Shown here piece after piece: positions 25,452-32,632 of a stretch of DNA of 39,032 bases. The DNA lies in NCBI GenBank assembly GCA_020723505.1, contig DYIT01000035.1:1-39032 (forward strand), in the 5' to 3' direction. A program made the position numbers and the translations under genes. Positions within the stretch are counted from its first letter, which is position 1; the number at the start of each line of letters is the position of its first letter. Source of the DNA: Candidatus Kuenenia stuttgartensis (lineage in GTDB: Bacteria; Planctomycetota; JAKEIC01; DYIT01). The notes under the pieces are model-generated. The model was not told the DNA's origin. It did no database searches and was given only the letters and a program-made list of their open reading frames with translations.

Positions 25452-27545
25452 ATGAAAAAGATGCTGGAGATTGCGGTCGCGGCCTTGGTTCTGATGGTGA
25501 TTTGGATGGCAGGGACGGCGTTCGCGCACGGGGGCACCCATCCGCCTCCTGCGCCGCCTCCGCCGACTCCCATACCGGTCCCGGTGCCAATACCCACGCC
25601 GACGCCCATACCGGGCCCCACTCAGACGCCCGGGCCTGCGCCTGCGCCGACTCCGCCTCCGCCTCCGACGGGGAACACCCCGATGCCCACGCCGAATCCC
25701 GGCGGCGGGCAGACGCCGGTGCCCAATCCCATTCCGGGCGTGCCGACTCCGAACCCGGGCGGGCCTACTCCAGTCCCGACTCCTCCGCAGCCGGGAACGA
25801 ACCCGCCGGTTCCCACGCCGGTTACGCCCGTTCCTCAGAATCCCCAGACGCCGACGACCGGGGCCGGCCAGACACCGAATCCGAATCCCGTGCCTTCTCC
25901 GGGGCAGGGAACCCCGCAGCCCGGGAACTCCAGCCCGGGCGGCGGCCCTCAGACCACGCCCGTTAATCCGGGCGCGAAGATGCCCGCCGGATCCCCGGAC
26001 TCGCCGGCCATCGATGAGGAAAGCTCGAGATGGCAGGAATGGTGGGTTCGCAACGAGCACATGTTCATAAGGGTCGAGAAGGGGGGCGCGGTAAGTTCAG
26101 GATCGGAGATGGCGATTGAAGACATGAGCGGGGAGATGAAGGACCTCGTGAAGTTCCTGCTCGGCATGCTCAGGCACGGCTACTGGGACGTGCGGGCTGC
26201 GTCGGCCCTTGCTCTCGGGAAGGTCGGGCTGCGCAACGAGGAGATTCGCATGGAGCTGGAGGCCGCCGTATCCGACAAGGACAGGAACGTCAGGGAGTCC
26301 GCGGCTCTGGCGCTCGGCATGATTAGGTCGGTGAAGTCCTCGCTGCTTCTTTCCTCGAGGCTCGGGGACAAGACCGTGGACGCGGGGCTCAGGGCGAACT
26401 GCGCCCTTGCGCTCGGGCTCATGGGCGATCCCTCGAATCTGCGGATGCTGAGCGGCACTGCGCTCGGCGAACGCAAGGACGAGGTCAAGGCGGCTGCCGT
26501 GACGGCGCTCGGACTGCTCGGGGACGAGAAAGCGCTCAAGACCCTCCTGGAGGTCTTCCGCAGCGGGGAAGAGGAGGACATACGCGCTCTTGCGGTCACT
26601 GCCATCGGGAAGCTGGGAGTATCGAGCTGCCAGGAGAATCCCGCTTCGAACGGCAGGGTGAACCTCGCCAGGGAGTTCGAGAAACACCTTCTCAACAAGG
26701 AGACCAAAGTCAGGGTCAGGCAGTCGCTCGCGATGATTCTCGGGAAGATCGGAGATTCCAGGACCGCCGACGCCTTGAAGGCCGCCGCGTCCGGGGACAG
26801 GGACAGGGTGGTCAGGTCCTTCGCGCTCCTCTCCCTCGCGCGGCTGTGCAAGGGCACGGATCAGGCGGTTTCGGTCCGCGAGATGCTCAGGAGGACGCTG
26901 CGGGACGAGAAGAACGTCACTGTCAGATCCTACGCCGCGCTGGCTGCGGGCCTCTCGGGCGACTCCGAGGCCGCTCCGATTCTCCGCGGGCTGTTCGAAA
27001 GCGGCGAGCATGCGGACGTGCGTTCCGCGGCCGCAATCGGGCTTGGAATCCTCAAGGACGCGGAATCCATGGCGTTGTTCGGCAAGGAGCTCAACAATCC
27101 GAAAGGGGGCGGGGACGTGCGCAGGTTCGCGTGCATCGCCCTGGGGCTCATAGGGGACAAAAACGCCGGCGACTGCCTCAGGAAGGTGCTGGAGACGGTC
27201 AATCAGCCATATCTCAAGTGGTCCGCCGCAATCGGTCTCGCCAGGCTCGGCGACAAGTCGTGCATGGATATGCTCGTCAGGAACCTTACGGACGGCAGCA
27301 GCATAGTGAAGGAATCGGCAATCCGGGCAATCGGCTACTTCCGCGACGAGGCCCAAATCCGCACACTCATCGACCACATGAAGAAGGAATCCAGCGACGA
27401 AATAAAGGCGATGTACGTGGTCTCGCTCGGCTACATCGGCGACTCGGCCAGCGAGGTGCCCGTTCTGAGGAGGGTCTCCCAGGACTTCAACTGGCTCGCA
27501 TCGCTCAAGTACGTGTCCATCGACTTCGTGACAAGGGTGTTCTGA
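25452..27545 (+). CDS. Secreted HEAT-repeat protein with a long Pro/Gly/Thr-rich linker
   Basis: 697 residues. The ATG at 25452 is preferred because AAGGA lies 7 bases upstream and a signal peptide follows (KKMLEIAVAALVLMVIWMAGTAFA); an ATG at 25428 has no ribosome site. Residues of about 29-185 are a low-complexity tract of Pro, Thr, Gly, Asn and Val (PVPVPIPTPTPIPGPT, PTPNPGGGQTPVPNPIP), probably an extended stalk. From about 215 onward come some fourteen HEAT/PBS-lyase-like repeats (VRAASALALGKVG, VRESAALALGMIR, LRANCALALGLMG, VKAAAVTALGLLG and so on). This fold binds other proteins. A hairpin terminator lies 30 bases downstream. It looks like a surface scaffold, and the HEAT module is similar in style to the protein at 5614. 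Confidence 0.88.
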   Translation: MKKMLEIAVAALVLMVIWMAGTAFAHGGTHPPPAPPPPTPIPVPVPIPTPTPIPGPTQTPGPAPAPTPPPPPTGNTPMPTPNPGGGQTPVPNPIPGVPTPNPGGPTPVPTPPQPGTNPPVPTPVTPVPQNPQTPTTGAGQTPNPNPVPSPGQGTPQPGNSSPGGGPQTTPVNPGAKMPAGSPDSPAIDEESSRWQEWWVRNEHMFIRVEKGGAVSSGSEMAIEDMSGEMKDLVKFLLGMLRHGYWDVRAASALALGKVGLRNEEIRMELEAAVSDKDRNVRESAALALGMIRSVKSSLLLSSRLGDKTVDAGLRANCALALGLMGDPSNLRMLSGTALGERKDEVKAAAVTALGLLGDEKALKTLLEVFRSGEEEDIRALAVTAIGKLGVSSCQENPASNGRVNLAREFEKHLLNKETKVRVRQSLAMILGKIGDSRTADALKAAASGDRDRVVRSFALLSLARLCKGTDQAVSVREMLRRTLRDEKNVTVRSYAALAAGLSGDSEAAPILRGLFESGEHADVRSAAAIGLGILKDAESMALFGKELNNPKGGGDVRRFACIALGLIGDKNAGDCLRKVLETVNQPYLKWSAAIGLARLGDKSCMDMLVRNLTDGSSIVKESAIRAIGYFRDEAQIRTLIDHMKKESSDEIKAMYVVSLGYIGDSASEVPVLRRVSQDFNWLASLKYVSIDFVTRVF

Positions 27546-27575
27546 GTTTTCCGCGGTTGATGCGCGGAATACATT

Positions 27576-27612
27576 TGCAGGGGCGGGAAGACTCCCGCCC
27601 CTGCATTGTTTT
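27576..27612 (+). terminator. Rho-independent terminator after the HEAT protein
   Basis: TGCAGGGGCGGGA-GACT-type hairpin: the arms 27576-27588 and 27593-27605 are perfectly complementary over 13 bases, followed by TTGTTTT. Confidence 0.85.
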
Positions 27613-27679
27613 GGAGCCGCCCGCATGAATCCGCGCAGCGTCAGGCTGCGTCCGCTCCGCCGGGTCCTCTTTCCGGTTG

Positions 27680-27707
27680 CAGGCGCCGGGCTGCCGTGTA
27701 GTATGCA
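27680..27707 (+). promoter_or_regulatory. Possible promoter giving a near-leaderless mntP transcript
   Basis: TTGCAG, 16 bases, TAGTAT, the -10 box ending about 6 bases before the ATG at 27711. If used, transcription would start at or next to the start codon. No Shine-Dalgarno sequence precedes the ATG, which fits. No manganese (yybP-ykoY) riboswitch is visible in the gap. Confidence 0.35.
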
Positions 27708-27710
27708 GGC

Positions 27711-28265
27711 ATGGATTGGATTCAGGTTGTCGGAATCGCCTTCGGCCTGGCAATGGACGCATTCGCCGTGGCCGTCGGCACGAGCGTATCCCAGGAGAAA
27801 CTCGAAAAGAGGCAGGTCTTCAGGCTGGCGTTCCATTTCGGGCTTTTCCAGGCGCTTATGCCCGTGCTGGGGTGGGCCGCCGGGCTTTCGATTGAGACCT
27901 GGATTAGAACCTGGGACCACTGGGCGGCATTCGGCCTCCTCGCGTTCATTGGCGGCAAGATGGTGTTCGAGTCCTTCCGCAAGGGCGGGGAGCGAATCAA
28001 GGGCGACCCCACGAGGGGTTTTTCGCTCGTGGTGCTGTCCCTGGCAACGAGTATGGACGCGCTCGCGGTGGGCATGAGCTTCGCCATGCTTGGCACGAGC
28101 GTCTGGTTTCCTGCAGCGGTCATCGGGGCCGTCGCCTGCGGGGTCACCGCTGCCGGCATGATTCTGGGTCGCAGGCTGGGGGCGGGGTTCGGGAAGCGGT
28201 CAGAGACGGCCGGCGGGCTCGTGCTGATTGCAATCGGCGTGAAGATACTGCTGGATCACCTCTGA
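27711..28265 (+). CDS. mntP: Manganese exporter MntP
   Basis: 184 residues, the standard length. It is an inner-membrane protein with six predicted helices that exports Mn2+. The two inverted family motifs with the essential aspartates are present: GLAMDAFAVAVGTS in TM1 and SLATSMDALAVGMSFAM in TM4; so are the lysine-rich loop between the halves (FRKGGERIKG) and GGLVLIAIGVKILLDHL at the end. It is convergent with the CooS gene, and nothing else in the neighbourhood concerns manganese. Confidence 0.93.
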   Translation: MDWIQVVGIAFGLAMDAFAVAVGTSVSQEKLEKRQVFRLAFHFGLFQALMPVLGWAAGLSIETWIRTWDHWAAFGLLAFIGGKMVFESFRKGGERIKGDPTRGFSLVVLSLATSMDALAVGMSFAMLGTSVWFPAAVIGAVACGVTAAGMILGRRLGAGFGKRSETAGGLVLIAIGVKILLDHL

Positions 28266-28359
28266 ATCGCTTGAGCGTGCCCCTGTCGTCCTGATCAGTG
28301 GAGCACGCGTTTCCGGCTCCGAATCCCCACCCGCACGAATCGGCTCCCCGCTCCCCGCC

Positions 28360-28398
28360 TTCGACCTTGGACCAGTCGCCCACGGTCTCCGGTCCATG
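28360..28398. repeat. Short heptad-type low-complexity array (array 1)
   Basis: TTCGACCTTGGACC and following bases repeat with a period near 7, in the convergent gap between mntP and the CooS gene. The same heptad style makes up a longer array at 32633-32708. Confidence 0.4.
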
Positions 28399-28403
28399 GC
28401 CCC

Positions 28404-30305
28404 CTACAATCCGAGCTTCTTCCTCTTCGCCTCGATGTGAGCCAGCATGCCGTCCACGGCCTTGACCGCGTCGGTCTCGACGCTCAGGAGCCCGCCCGTC
28501 ACGTCCTTGATTCCGGACGTGAGCAGTTTCACGAGATTCGGGGCTCCGGTCACGAATGGCACCGGATTCACGTAAGTGTACAGCCCAAGCGCCAGGGCGA
28601 AGATCGCGTCTATGGTGGCCTTCTGCTCCATGTATTCCGGCGCGCAAGCGACTACCGGCAGGTCGGGAACCGGCACTCCCCCGAGGGCGCCTGAAACCGC
28701 CGAGAGGAGGTCGGCGATGCGCCCGGTATCGGTACAGGTGCCGAAACTCAGCACGGGAGGGACTCCGAGTTTTCCGCACAGGGCCTTCAGTCCCGGGCCG
28801 GCTTCCGAGGCGGCTTCGGGAGAGCACAGCCCGCCCACCTGGAGAGCAGCGGAGCCGCAGCCCATGGAGAGCACGAGCACGTCCCGCTTTATGAGCTCCT
28901 TCGCGATTTTCACGGTGTGAACGTCCTGGCCGTGGTCGCGCAGGGTGGTGCAGGAAACTAGCCCCGCCACGCCCCTTATGGTCCCTGCCTTTATCGCGTC
29001 GAGGAGCGGCGCGAGCGTGCCCCCGAGGGCTTCGAGTATGCTCTCGGTGGAGAATCCCACTACAGCCTCGCGCGCCGGAGGGAACGAGGCGGGCCGGACC
29101 TTCCCCGTCCTAGCCTTGAAGTTCTCGACGGCCATGTCGAGCAGCTTTGCGGCCTGTTCCTCGGCCTTCGCCGGATCGTAGTTTATCCTGTCTTCGACCC
29201 CTTCGAAGGCTACGAGCTCGCTCACGGGCACGAGCCGGAACTGGTACTTCTTCGCGTAAAGGGGATCGACCGGCATGGAGCAGTTCATGTCCGCTGCGAA
29301 CACGTCGACGCAGCCCGAGGCGAGCACCGCCTCCTGCATTATCCAGTTGCCGGTGAAGCCCCAGAACACGTCGTCCATCTCCCAGCGCTGGATCATCTCC
29401 TGGCCGGTCTCGATGTTAGCGATTATCCTCAGGCCCTTCGCCCCGGCGGACTTCGCCTTCTTCTGCCACTCCGGCTTGCGGGCCAGCCTGACGAGCGTGA
29501 ACCCAAGGAAAGGCTCGTGGCCGTTGGGAAGCACGTTCACGTAGGCCGGGTCGAGCACCCCGAGATCAACCCTCATCCTGTGGGGTTTCGCGGTGCCGAA
29601 CAGCGCGTCCTGGCAGTACTCGTTGACTATCTGGCTCTGGTACGCCATCGCGACGCCAAGCCTGAGCGCCTTCAGCGCCAGGCTCGCGTAGTATCCGTCG
29701 ACGTTGGTGAGGCAGGAGCTCGTGGCCGCCATGATTTCCCCGTGTATGCCGCCCGGGAATATGCCGAGCCTGTCCCAGAGCTCCTTGCGCTCGGCGGGAG
29801 CCAGCGCGTCCACGATTGCGCTGCGCTCGTAGTGCTTGCGGTTGAAGTCGGCTTCGGCGAAGTCGGCCAGCCTGATTGCCAACCTCTTCACGGGCCCCTT
29901 CGCGTCGATGCCGAACCGGGAAGCGAACGCGCGGAGCTTCTTCTCGTCCATGATTTCGAACGGCGCCTTGCCTTCGGCTGCTGCGCGGAGCGTCCTGACG
30001 GTCTGGTCGGTGTGGTACTGGTATGTGGATGCGCCGAGTACGTTCCTGAGCAGCATCATCCTCATCGCCATGCCGTCGGCGGTGATTCCGCACACGCCGC
30101 GCTTGTCCTTGGCGGCGTCGGCGCGGCACGGGCCGTTGGAACAGAGGTCGCACCTCACGCCCTGAAGGCAGTAGGGGCACCGCTTGTCCGGATCGCCGAG
30201 CCCCTGGGCCTCGAAGCGGTCCCACATGTTCGTCATCCCGTCCTTCCTGATCTTCTCGTAGAGGTTTCTCACCGATTCGTGCTGTGAAATCCTTGAGGGG
30301 TCCAT
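28404..30305 (-). CDS. CooS-V-like hybrid-cluster protein (deviant Ni-CODH family member)
   Basis: 633 residues, starting at 30305 behind AGGAGG. The scaffold is that of anaerobic CO dehydrogenase CooS. B-cluster cysteines are Cys52, 55, 60 and 72 (CDLCSNGPC...VCG). The D-cluster pair is Cys43/Cys46 (CPYC, a CX2C spacing). C-cluster ligands are His263 (NGHEP), Cys342 (DMNCSMP), Cys452 (LVSCTTL), Cys483 (SMGCGSA) and Cys524 (FGTCTDTGR), plus the lysine of YMEQKA. The canonical Cys295, normally in a CCTGNE-type string, is Glu299 here (NIETGQE; codon GAG at 29409-29411), and the histidine-rich proton channel after 'HTDQT' is poor. This matches the published description of CooS-V, which carries a [4Fe-3S-nO] hybrid cluster, does not oxidise CO and reduces hydroxylamine slowly. 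A canonical CO oxidase is unlikely. Probably co-transcribed with the three genes upstream. Confidence 0.9.
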   Translation of the reverse strand: MDPSRISQHESVRNLYEKIRKDGMTNMWDRFEAQGLGDPDKRCPYCLQGVRCDLCSNGPCRADAAKDKRGVCGITADGMAMRMMLLRNVLGASTYQYHTDQTVRTLRAAAEGKAPFEIMDEKKLRAFASRFGIDAKGPVKRLAIRLADFAEADFNRKHYERSAIVDALAPAERKELWDRLGIFPGGIHGEIMAATSSCLTNVDGYYASLALKALRLGVAMAYQSQIVNEYCQDALFGTAKPHRMRVDLGVLDPAYVNVLPNGHEPFLGFTLVRLARKPEWQKKAKSAGAKGLRIIANIETGQEMIQRWEMDDVFWGFTGNWIMQEAVLASGCVDVFAADMNCSMPVDPLYAKKYQFRLVPVSELVAFEGVEDRINYDPAKAEEQAAKLLDMAVENFKARTGKVRPASFPPAREAVVGFSTESILEALGGTLAPLLDAIKAGTIRGVAGLVSCTTLRDHGQDVHTVKIAKELIKRDVLVLSMGCGSAALQVGGLCSPEAASEAGPGLKALCGKLGVPPVLSFGTCTDTGRIADLLSAVSGALGGVPVPDLPVVACAPEYMEQKATIDAIFALALGLYTYVNPVPFVTGAPNLVKLLTSGIKDVTGGLLSVETDAVKAVDGMLAHIEAKRKKLGL

Positions 30306-30402
30306 GCTGTCAGCCTCCTTTCCTGTCCGGAAATCCGATTGGGATTCGGCAGTCTAACTCGAAAGAGCCGCGAATTCCAGATTCACGCTCCAGGCTCCAT
30401 AA

Positions 30403-30450
30403 CCCGGACGAGCCGGAACCAGACAGGGATGCAGTCCGGGCTCGTCCGGG
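30403..30450. repeat. Dispersed hairpin element, copy B (near-perfect)
   Basis: CCCGGACGAGCC (30403-30414) and GGCTCGTCCGGG (30439-30450) form a perfect 12-bp stem, extendable by three pairs past one bulge, in the 150-base gap between the phosphohydrolase-like and CooS genes. The loop and 3' flank match the degenerate copy at 701-750. Confidence 0.65.
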
Positions 30451-30455
30451 TAATA

Positions 30456-31178
30456 TCACGCCCGCCCTTCCGCCGCCGGGGCCATCCTTGCTGCCGCAGC
30501 ACGGGCAGGGCCGGTCTTGAGCTTCGCAGATGGATGGGCGCCGGTCGCCGGCCGGCCCGCCATTGCGGACTCCCGCATAAGGGCAAGCAGCCGGGAGTCA
30601 TGCGCGATTTTCGCCTCCTCGGATTCCTGCTCCAGGCCGTCCAAAATGGCGCAGACCATGCCTGCGGCGCCGCTGCGGAGCCCGGCGGCCTCGATTATGC
30701 GCCCCGCCTCGGAGGACAGGCACGCCGGCCCCCCGGTTCCGCCTCCTCCAGCGGGATCGCGCGCGTACCCGAAGAACAGTGAAGCCGCGAGCGTGACCAC
30801 CGGATTCGCCTTGGAGCTCTTCAGGATGTCCTCGGCGAACTCCAGGGCCGACAGCGAGCGCGCGACCTCCCCGGCTTCAACCGAGGGGGATTCCTTGAGG
30901 CCCTTCACCAGCCGGAGGATGAGAGGTTCGTCCGCGGAAGGCACGGAGCCGGCCACGGAGCGGGGATCATATCCCAGGCACTCCTTCGCGTGCGAGCACC
31001 ACTGCGCGCAGCCCATGGTCAGCTTCGGGTTTTGAATCCTCCGCCCGCACCCCGGGCATCTGCGGGACGCGTCGTCGCGGAAGAATTCAACCCTGCTCCC
31101 GCATTCCGTGCAGGCGAGCTCGAAGATGTCGTCGGGCTTCCAGAACCTCGTGTCCTGGCCGGGGCACTGGGTCCTCAT
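30456..31178 (-). CDS. Zinc-ribbon 'phosphohydrolase'-like protein (degenerate HD domain)
   Basis: 240 residues from the ATG at 31178, which overlaps the preceding stop by ATGA. The N-terminal 70 residues are distinctive: CPGQDTRFWKPDDIFE, then a zinc ribbon (CTECG... CPGCG), then MGCAQWCSHAKECLG. I know this start from proteins annotated 'phosphohydrolase' next to hydroxylamine reductase and Rrf2 genes in anaerobes. In those the rest is an HD domain with an LHDIG motif. Here the matching helix reads VVTLAASLFFGYARD, so the His-Asp pair is missing; the only HD-type pair is later (KIAHDSRLL). The nucleotide hydrolase activity may therefore be lost. Eight cysteines (5, 23, 26, 41, 44, 56, 60, 66) can hold two metal sites. 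The Ala/Pro/Lys-rich C-terminus is low-complexity. Confidence 0.75.
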   Translation of the reverse strand: MRTQCPGQDTRFWKPDDIFELACTECGSRVEFFRDDASRRCPGCGRRIQNPKLTMGCAQWCSHAKECLGYDPRSVAGSVPSADEPLILRLVKGLKESPSVEAGEVARSLSALEFAEDILKSSKANPVVTLAASLFFGYARDPAGGGGTGGPACLSSEAGRIIEAAGLRSGAAGMVCAILDGLEQESEEAKIAHDSRLLALMRESAMAGRPATGAHPSAKLKTGPARAAAARMAPAAEGRA

Positions 31179-31966
31179 ACATGCACCTCTTCCTCTTCGA
31201 GCACTTCCCCTGTCCTGGATATCTTCATCCTGCTGACCGGTATGCTCTTTCCCGATTTTCCCGCGGCCTCCACGGCCGCGTGGACGAAACCGAAGCAGCA
31301 GGGCACTTCCATGTGGACGACCTTGAGCGAACGGACGCCGGATTCCGAAAGAAGCTCGGCGAGCTTTTCGATGTGGGCGTCCAGGTCGTCGAGCTTGGGG
31401 CAGCCCATGGCCACCGCCTTCCCCTCGAGCAGCCTCGAGTGCAGGTCCGGGTATGCCGCCGCGGCGCAGTCGGCCAGGAGCAGGAGGTCGGCACCGTCGA
31501 GGAAGGGCGCAGACGGCGACAGAAGCTGGAGCTTGACCGGCCACTGGCCGAGCCAGGACTGCATCGGGCCCCCTGCGGGCGCCGCCTTCGCCGGCGAAAG
31601 CGTTTGCGCGGCGGCCGACGGACAGCACTGGACGTGCTTCCGCCCATGCGCGCCGTGGACCTTGCCTGCCTGATGCTCCCCGGGGCCGGCCGCGTGCGCC
31701 GCATCGCGACTCCTCGCGCCCGCTGCCGCCAGCCTTGCGTCGACAACGGCCTGGTCGAATTCCCCGGCCTGCCTTTCGACTATCCTGAGGGCGCCCGTTG
31801 GACAGCCGCCGATGCATGCCCCGAGCCCGTCGCAGTAGACGTCCCCTGTCAGCTTCGCCTTGCCGTCCACGAGCGCCAGGGCGCCCTCCGCGCAGGACAG
31901 AATGCACGCCCCGCACCCGTCGCACAGGGAATCGTCGATTTCTATTATCTTCCTTGTCTTCGTCAT
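31175..31966 (-). CDS. 4Fe-4S dicluster-type protein with C-terminal domain (CDGLGAC family)
   Basis: 263 residues from the ATG at 31966, with AGGAGCGGAAC just upstream. The start overlaps the Rrf2 stop and the end overlaps the next start, both by ATGA. The first cluster motif is CDGCGACILSC; the second is CDGLGACIGGCP, where the usual CXXC is replaced, a variant I recall as normal for this family. The C-terminal part has DGADLLLLADCAAAAYPDLH, KAVAMGCPKLDD and VPCCFGFVHAA, with further cysteines that could bind another cluster. It probably passes electrons to or from the CooS-V-like enzyme or acts in its maturation. A histidine-bearing linker (KVHGAHGRKHVQCC) between the domains is less usual. 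Confidence 0.88.
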   Translation of the reverse strand: MTKTRKIIEIDDSLCDGCGACILSCAEGALALVDGKAKLTGDVYCDGLGACIGGCPTGALRIVERQAGEFDQAVVDARLAAAGARSRDAAHAAGPGEHQAGKVHGAHGRKHVQCCPSAAAQTLSPAKAAPAGGPMQSWLGQWPVKLQLLSPSAPFLDGADLLLLADCAAAAYPDLHSRLLEGKAVAMGCPKLDDLDAHIEKLAELLSESGVRSLKVVHMEVPCCFGFVHAAVEAAGKSGKSIPVSRMKISRTGEVLEEEEVHV

Positions 31967-32388
31967 GTTCCGCTCCTGAATTTCTTGGCGAACCCCGAAA
32001 GCGGGGTCTTCGTGAAATAGTCCCTGAAAATGCCGTTCACCTTCTTGAGCGTCCCCCCCATGACGCAATCCGCGCCCGGGCACGGCTTGCGGTGGAACAG
32101 GCACTCGCTGAACGAAATGGGGCCGTCGACCGCCTCGATTATGCGTATGAGCTTTATGTCCCCGGGATCCCCGTCCAGGACCGATCCCCCGAGAGGCCCG
32201 CGCGTGGACCTGACCAGGCCGGCCCTGGACAGGCGCTGGAGGACCTTGGCCAGGTGCGCCTCGGAGATGCGGAAGGCTTCGGCTATCTCGCGCGACGGCA
32301 CCTTCCTCCCGGGATTTGACGCGAGATATGCCATGGTGTGCAGGGCTATGCTCGAGGCCTCGGAGATGTTCCTCATTTCCAGCGCCAT
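31963..32388 (-). CDS. Rrf2-family Fe-S transcription regulator
   Basis: 141 residues, from the ATG at 32388 behind GGAGAGG. The winged helix is clear (SREIAEAFRISEAHLAKVLQ, then RSTRGPLGGSVL, the wing). Three cysteines, Cys96, Cys103 and Cys108 (ECLFHRKPCPGADCVMGG), are in the position where IscR and NsrR hold an Fe-S cluster, so it can sense NO, oxygen or iron status. As the first gene of the operon, with operator-like repeats over its own promoter, it probably represses the whole unit until its cluster is damaged. The exact signal is inferred from the neighbours. Confidence 0.92.
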   Translation of the reverse strand: MALEMRNISEASSIALHTMAYLASNPGRKVPSREIAEAFRISEAHLAKVLQRLSRAGLVRSTRGPLGGSVLDGDPGDIKLIRIIEAVDGPISFSECLFHRKPCPGADCVMGGTLKKVNGIFRDYFTKTPLSGFAKKFRSGT

Positions 32389-32403
32389 CTTCCTCTCCTA
32401 TTC

Positions 32404-32427
32404 TGGTAATCTAATACCATAATACCA
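32404..32427. promoter_or_regulatory. Putative Rrf2 operator
   Basis: TGGTAATCTAATACCA (32404-32419) is a dyad with TGGTA/TACCA arms. Directly after it TAATACCA is repeated (32412-32419 and 32420-32427), so three half-sites lie in phase. The second half-site contains the -10 box of the promoter, the expected place for autorepression. Confidence 0.65.
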
Positions 32428-32446
32428 CAAAAGCAGGAAAAGTCAA
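32419..32446 (-). promoter_or_regulatory. Strong sigma70-type promoter of the Rrf2-CooS operon
   Basis: Minus strand: TTGACT (32441-32446), 16 bases, TATTAT (32419-32424), each box 5 of 6 matches to consensus. The start codon lies about 30 bases beyond the -10 box. Confidence 0.75.
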
Positions 32447-32532
32447 GCGTTTTTTCCGGATTTATCGACATTAATCATGACTCGAGAACAGCGCTAGAGC
32501 GCCGCCGGACCTTCAGCCTCCGGCACCTCCGC

Positions 32533-32563
32533 CCTGAATTCCGGCTTTCGCCGGAATGACGCG
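32533..32563. repeat. Intergenic palindrome of the 'CGTCATTCCGGCGAAAGCC' type
   Basis: ATTCCGG-CTTTCG-CCGGAAT with flanking CCTGA and TGACGC. Palindromes of this pattern are widespread in bacterial intergenic DNA (compare the dRS3/RS-like ATTCCC...GGGAAT repeats). Confidence 0.65.
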
Positions 32564-32608
32564 CAACTCGGGACGCGCGGCATGCAACGGCTCTTGGTCT
32601 AAGGTCGA

Positions 32609-32632
32609 CCCGCCGGGTCGCCCCGGCGGGTT
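32609..32632. repeat. GC-rich perfect hairpin
   Basis: ACCCGCCGGG-TCGC-CCCGGCGGGT: a perfect 10-bp stem with a 4-base loop. TTTCGACTTT follows on the plus strand, so it could weakly terminate transcription, but no gene on the plus strand ends here. It borders the heptad array. Confidence 0.6.

Noticed and set aside
25520-26000. Proline-rich tract read as a tandem DNA repeat or CRISPR-like array
   Set aside because: It is in frame with a signal peptide and codes for PxP-type linker; units are irregular and there are no spacers.
27612-27710. Manganese (yybP-ykoY) riboswitch upstream of mntP
   Set aside because: Fewer than 100 bases are available and the conserved loop sequences are absent.
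26097-27920. Long minus-strand open frame over the HEAT protein
   Set aside because: A shadow frame of a GC-rich coding region; the plus strand has clear HEAT repeats.
28404-30305. Annotation as a functional CO dehydrogenase
   Set aside because: The Cys295 equivalent is Glu and the histidine channel is poor, and no cooC, cooF-hydrogenase or acetyl-CoA synthase genes are nearby.
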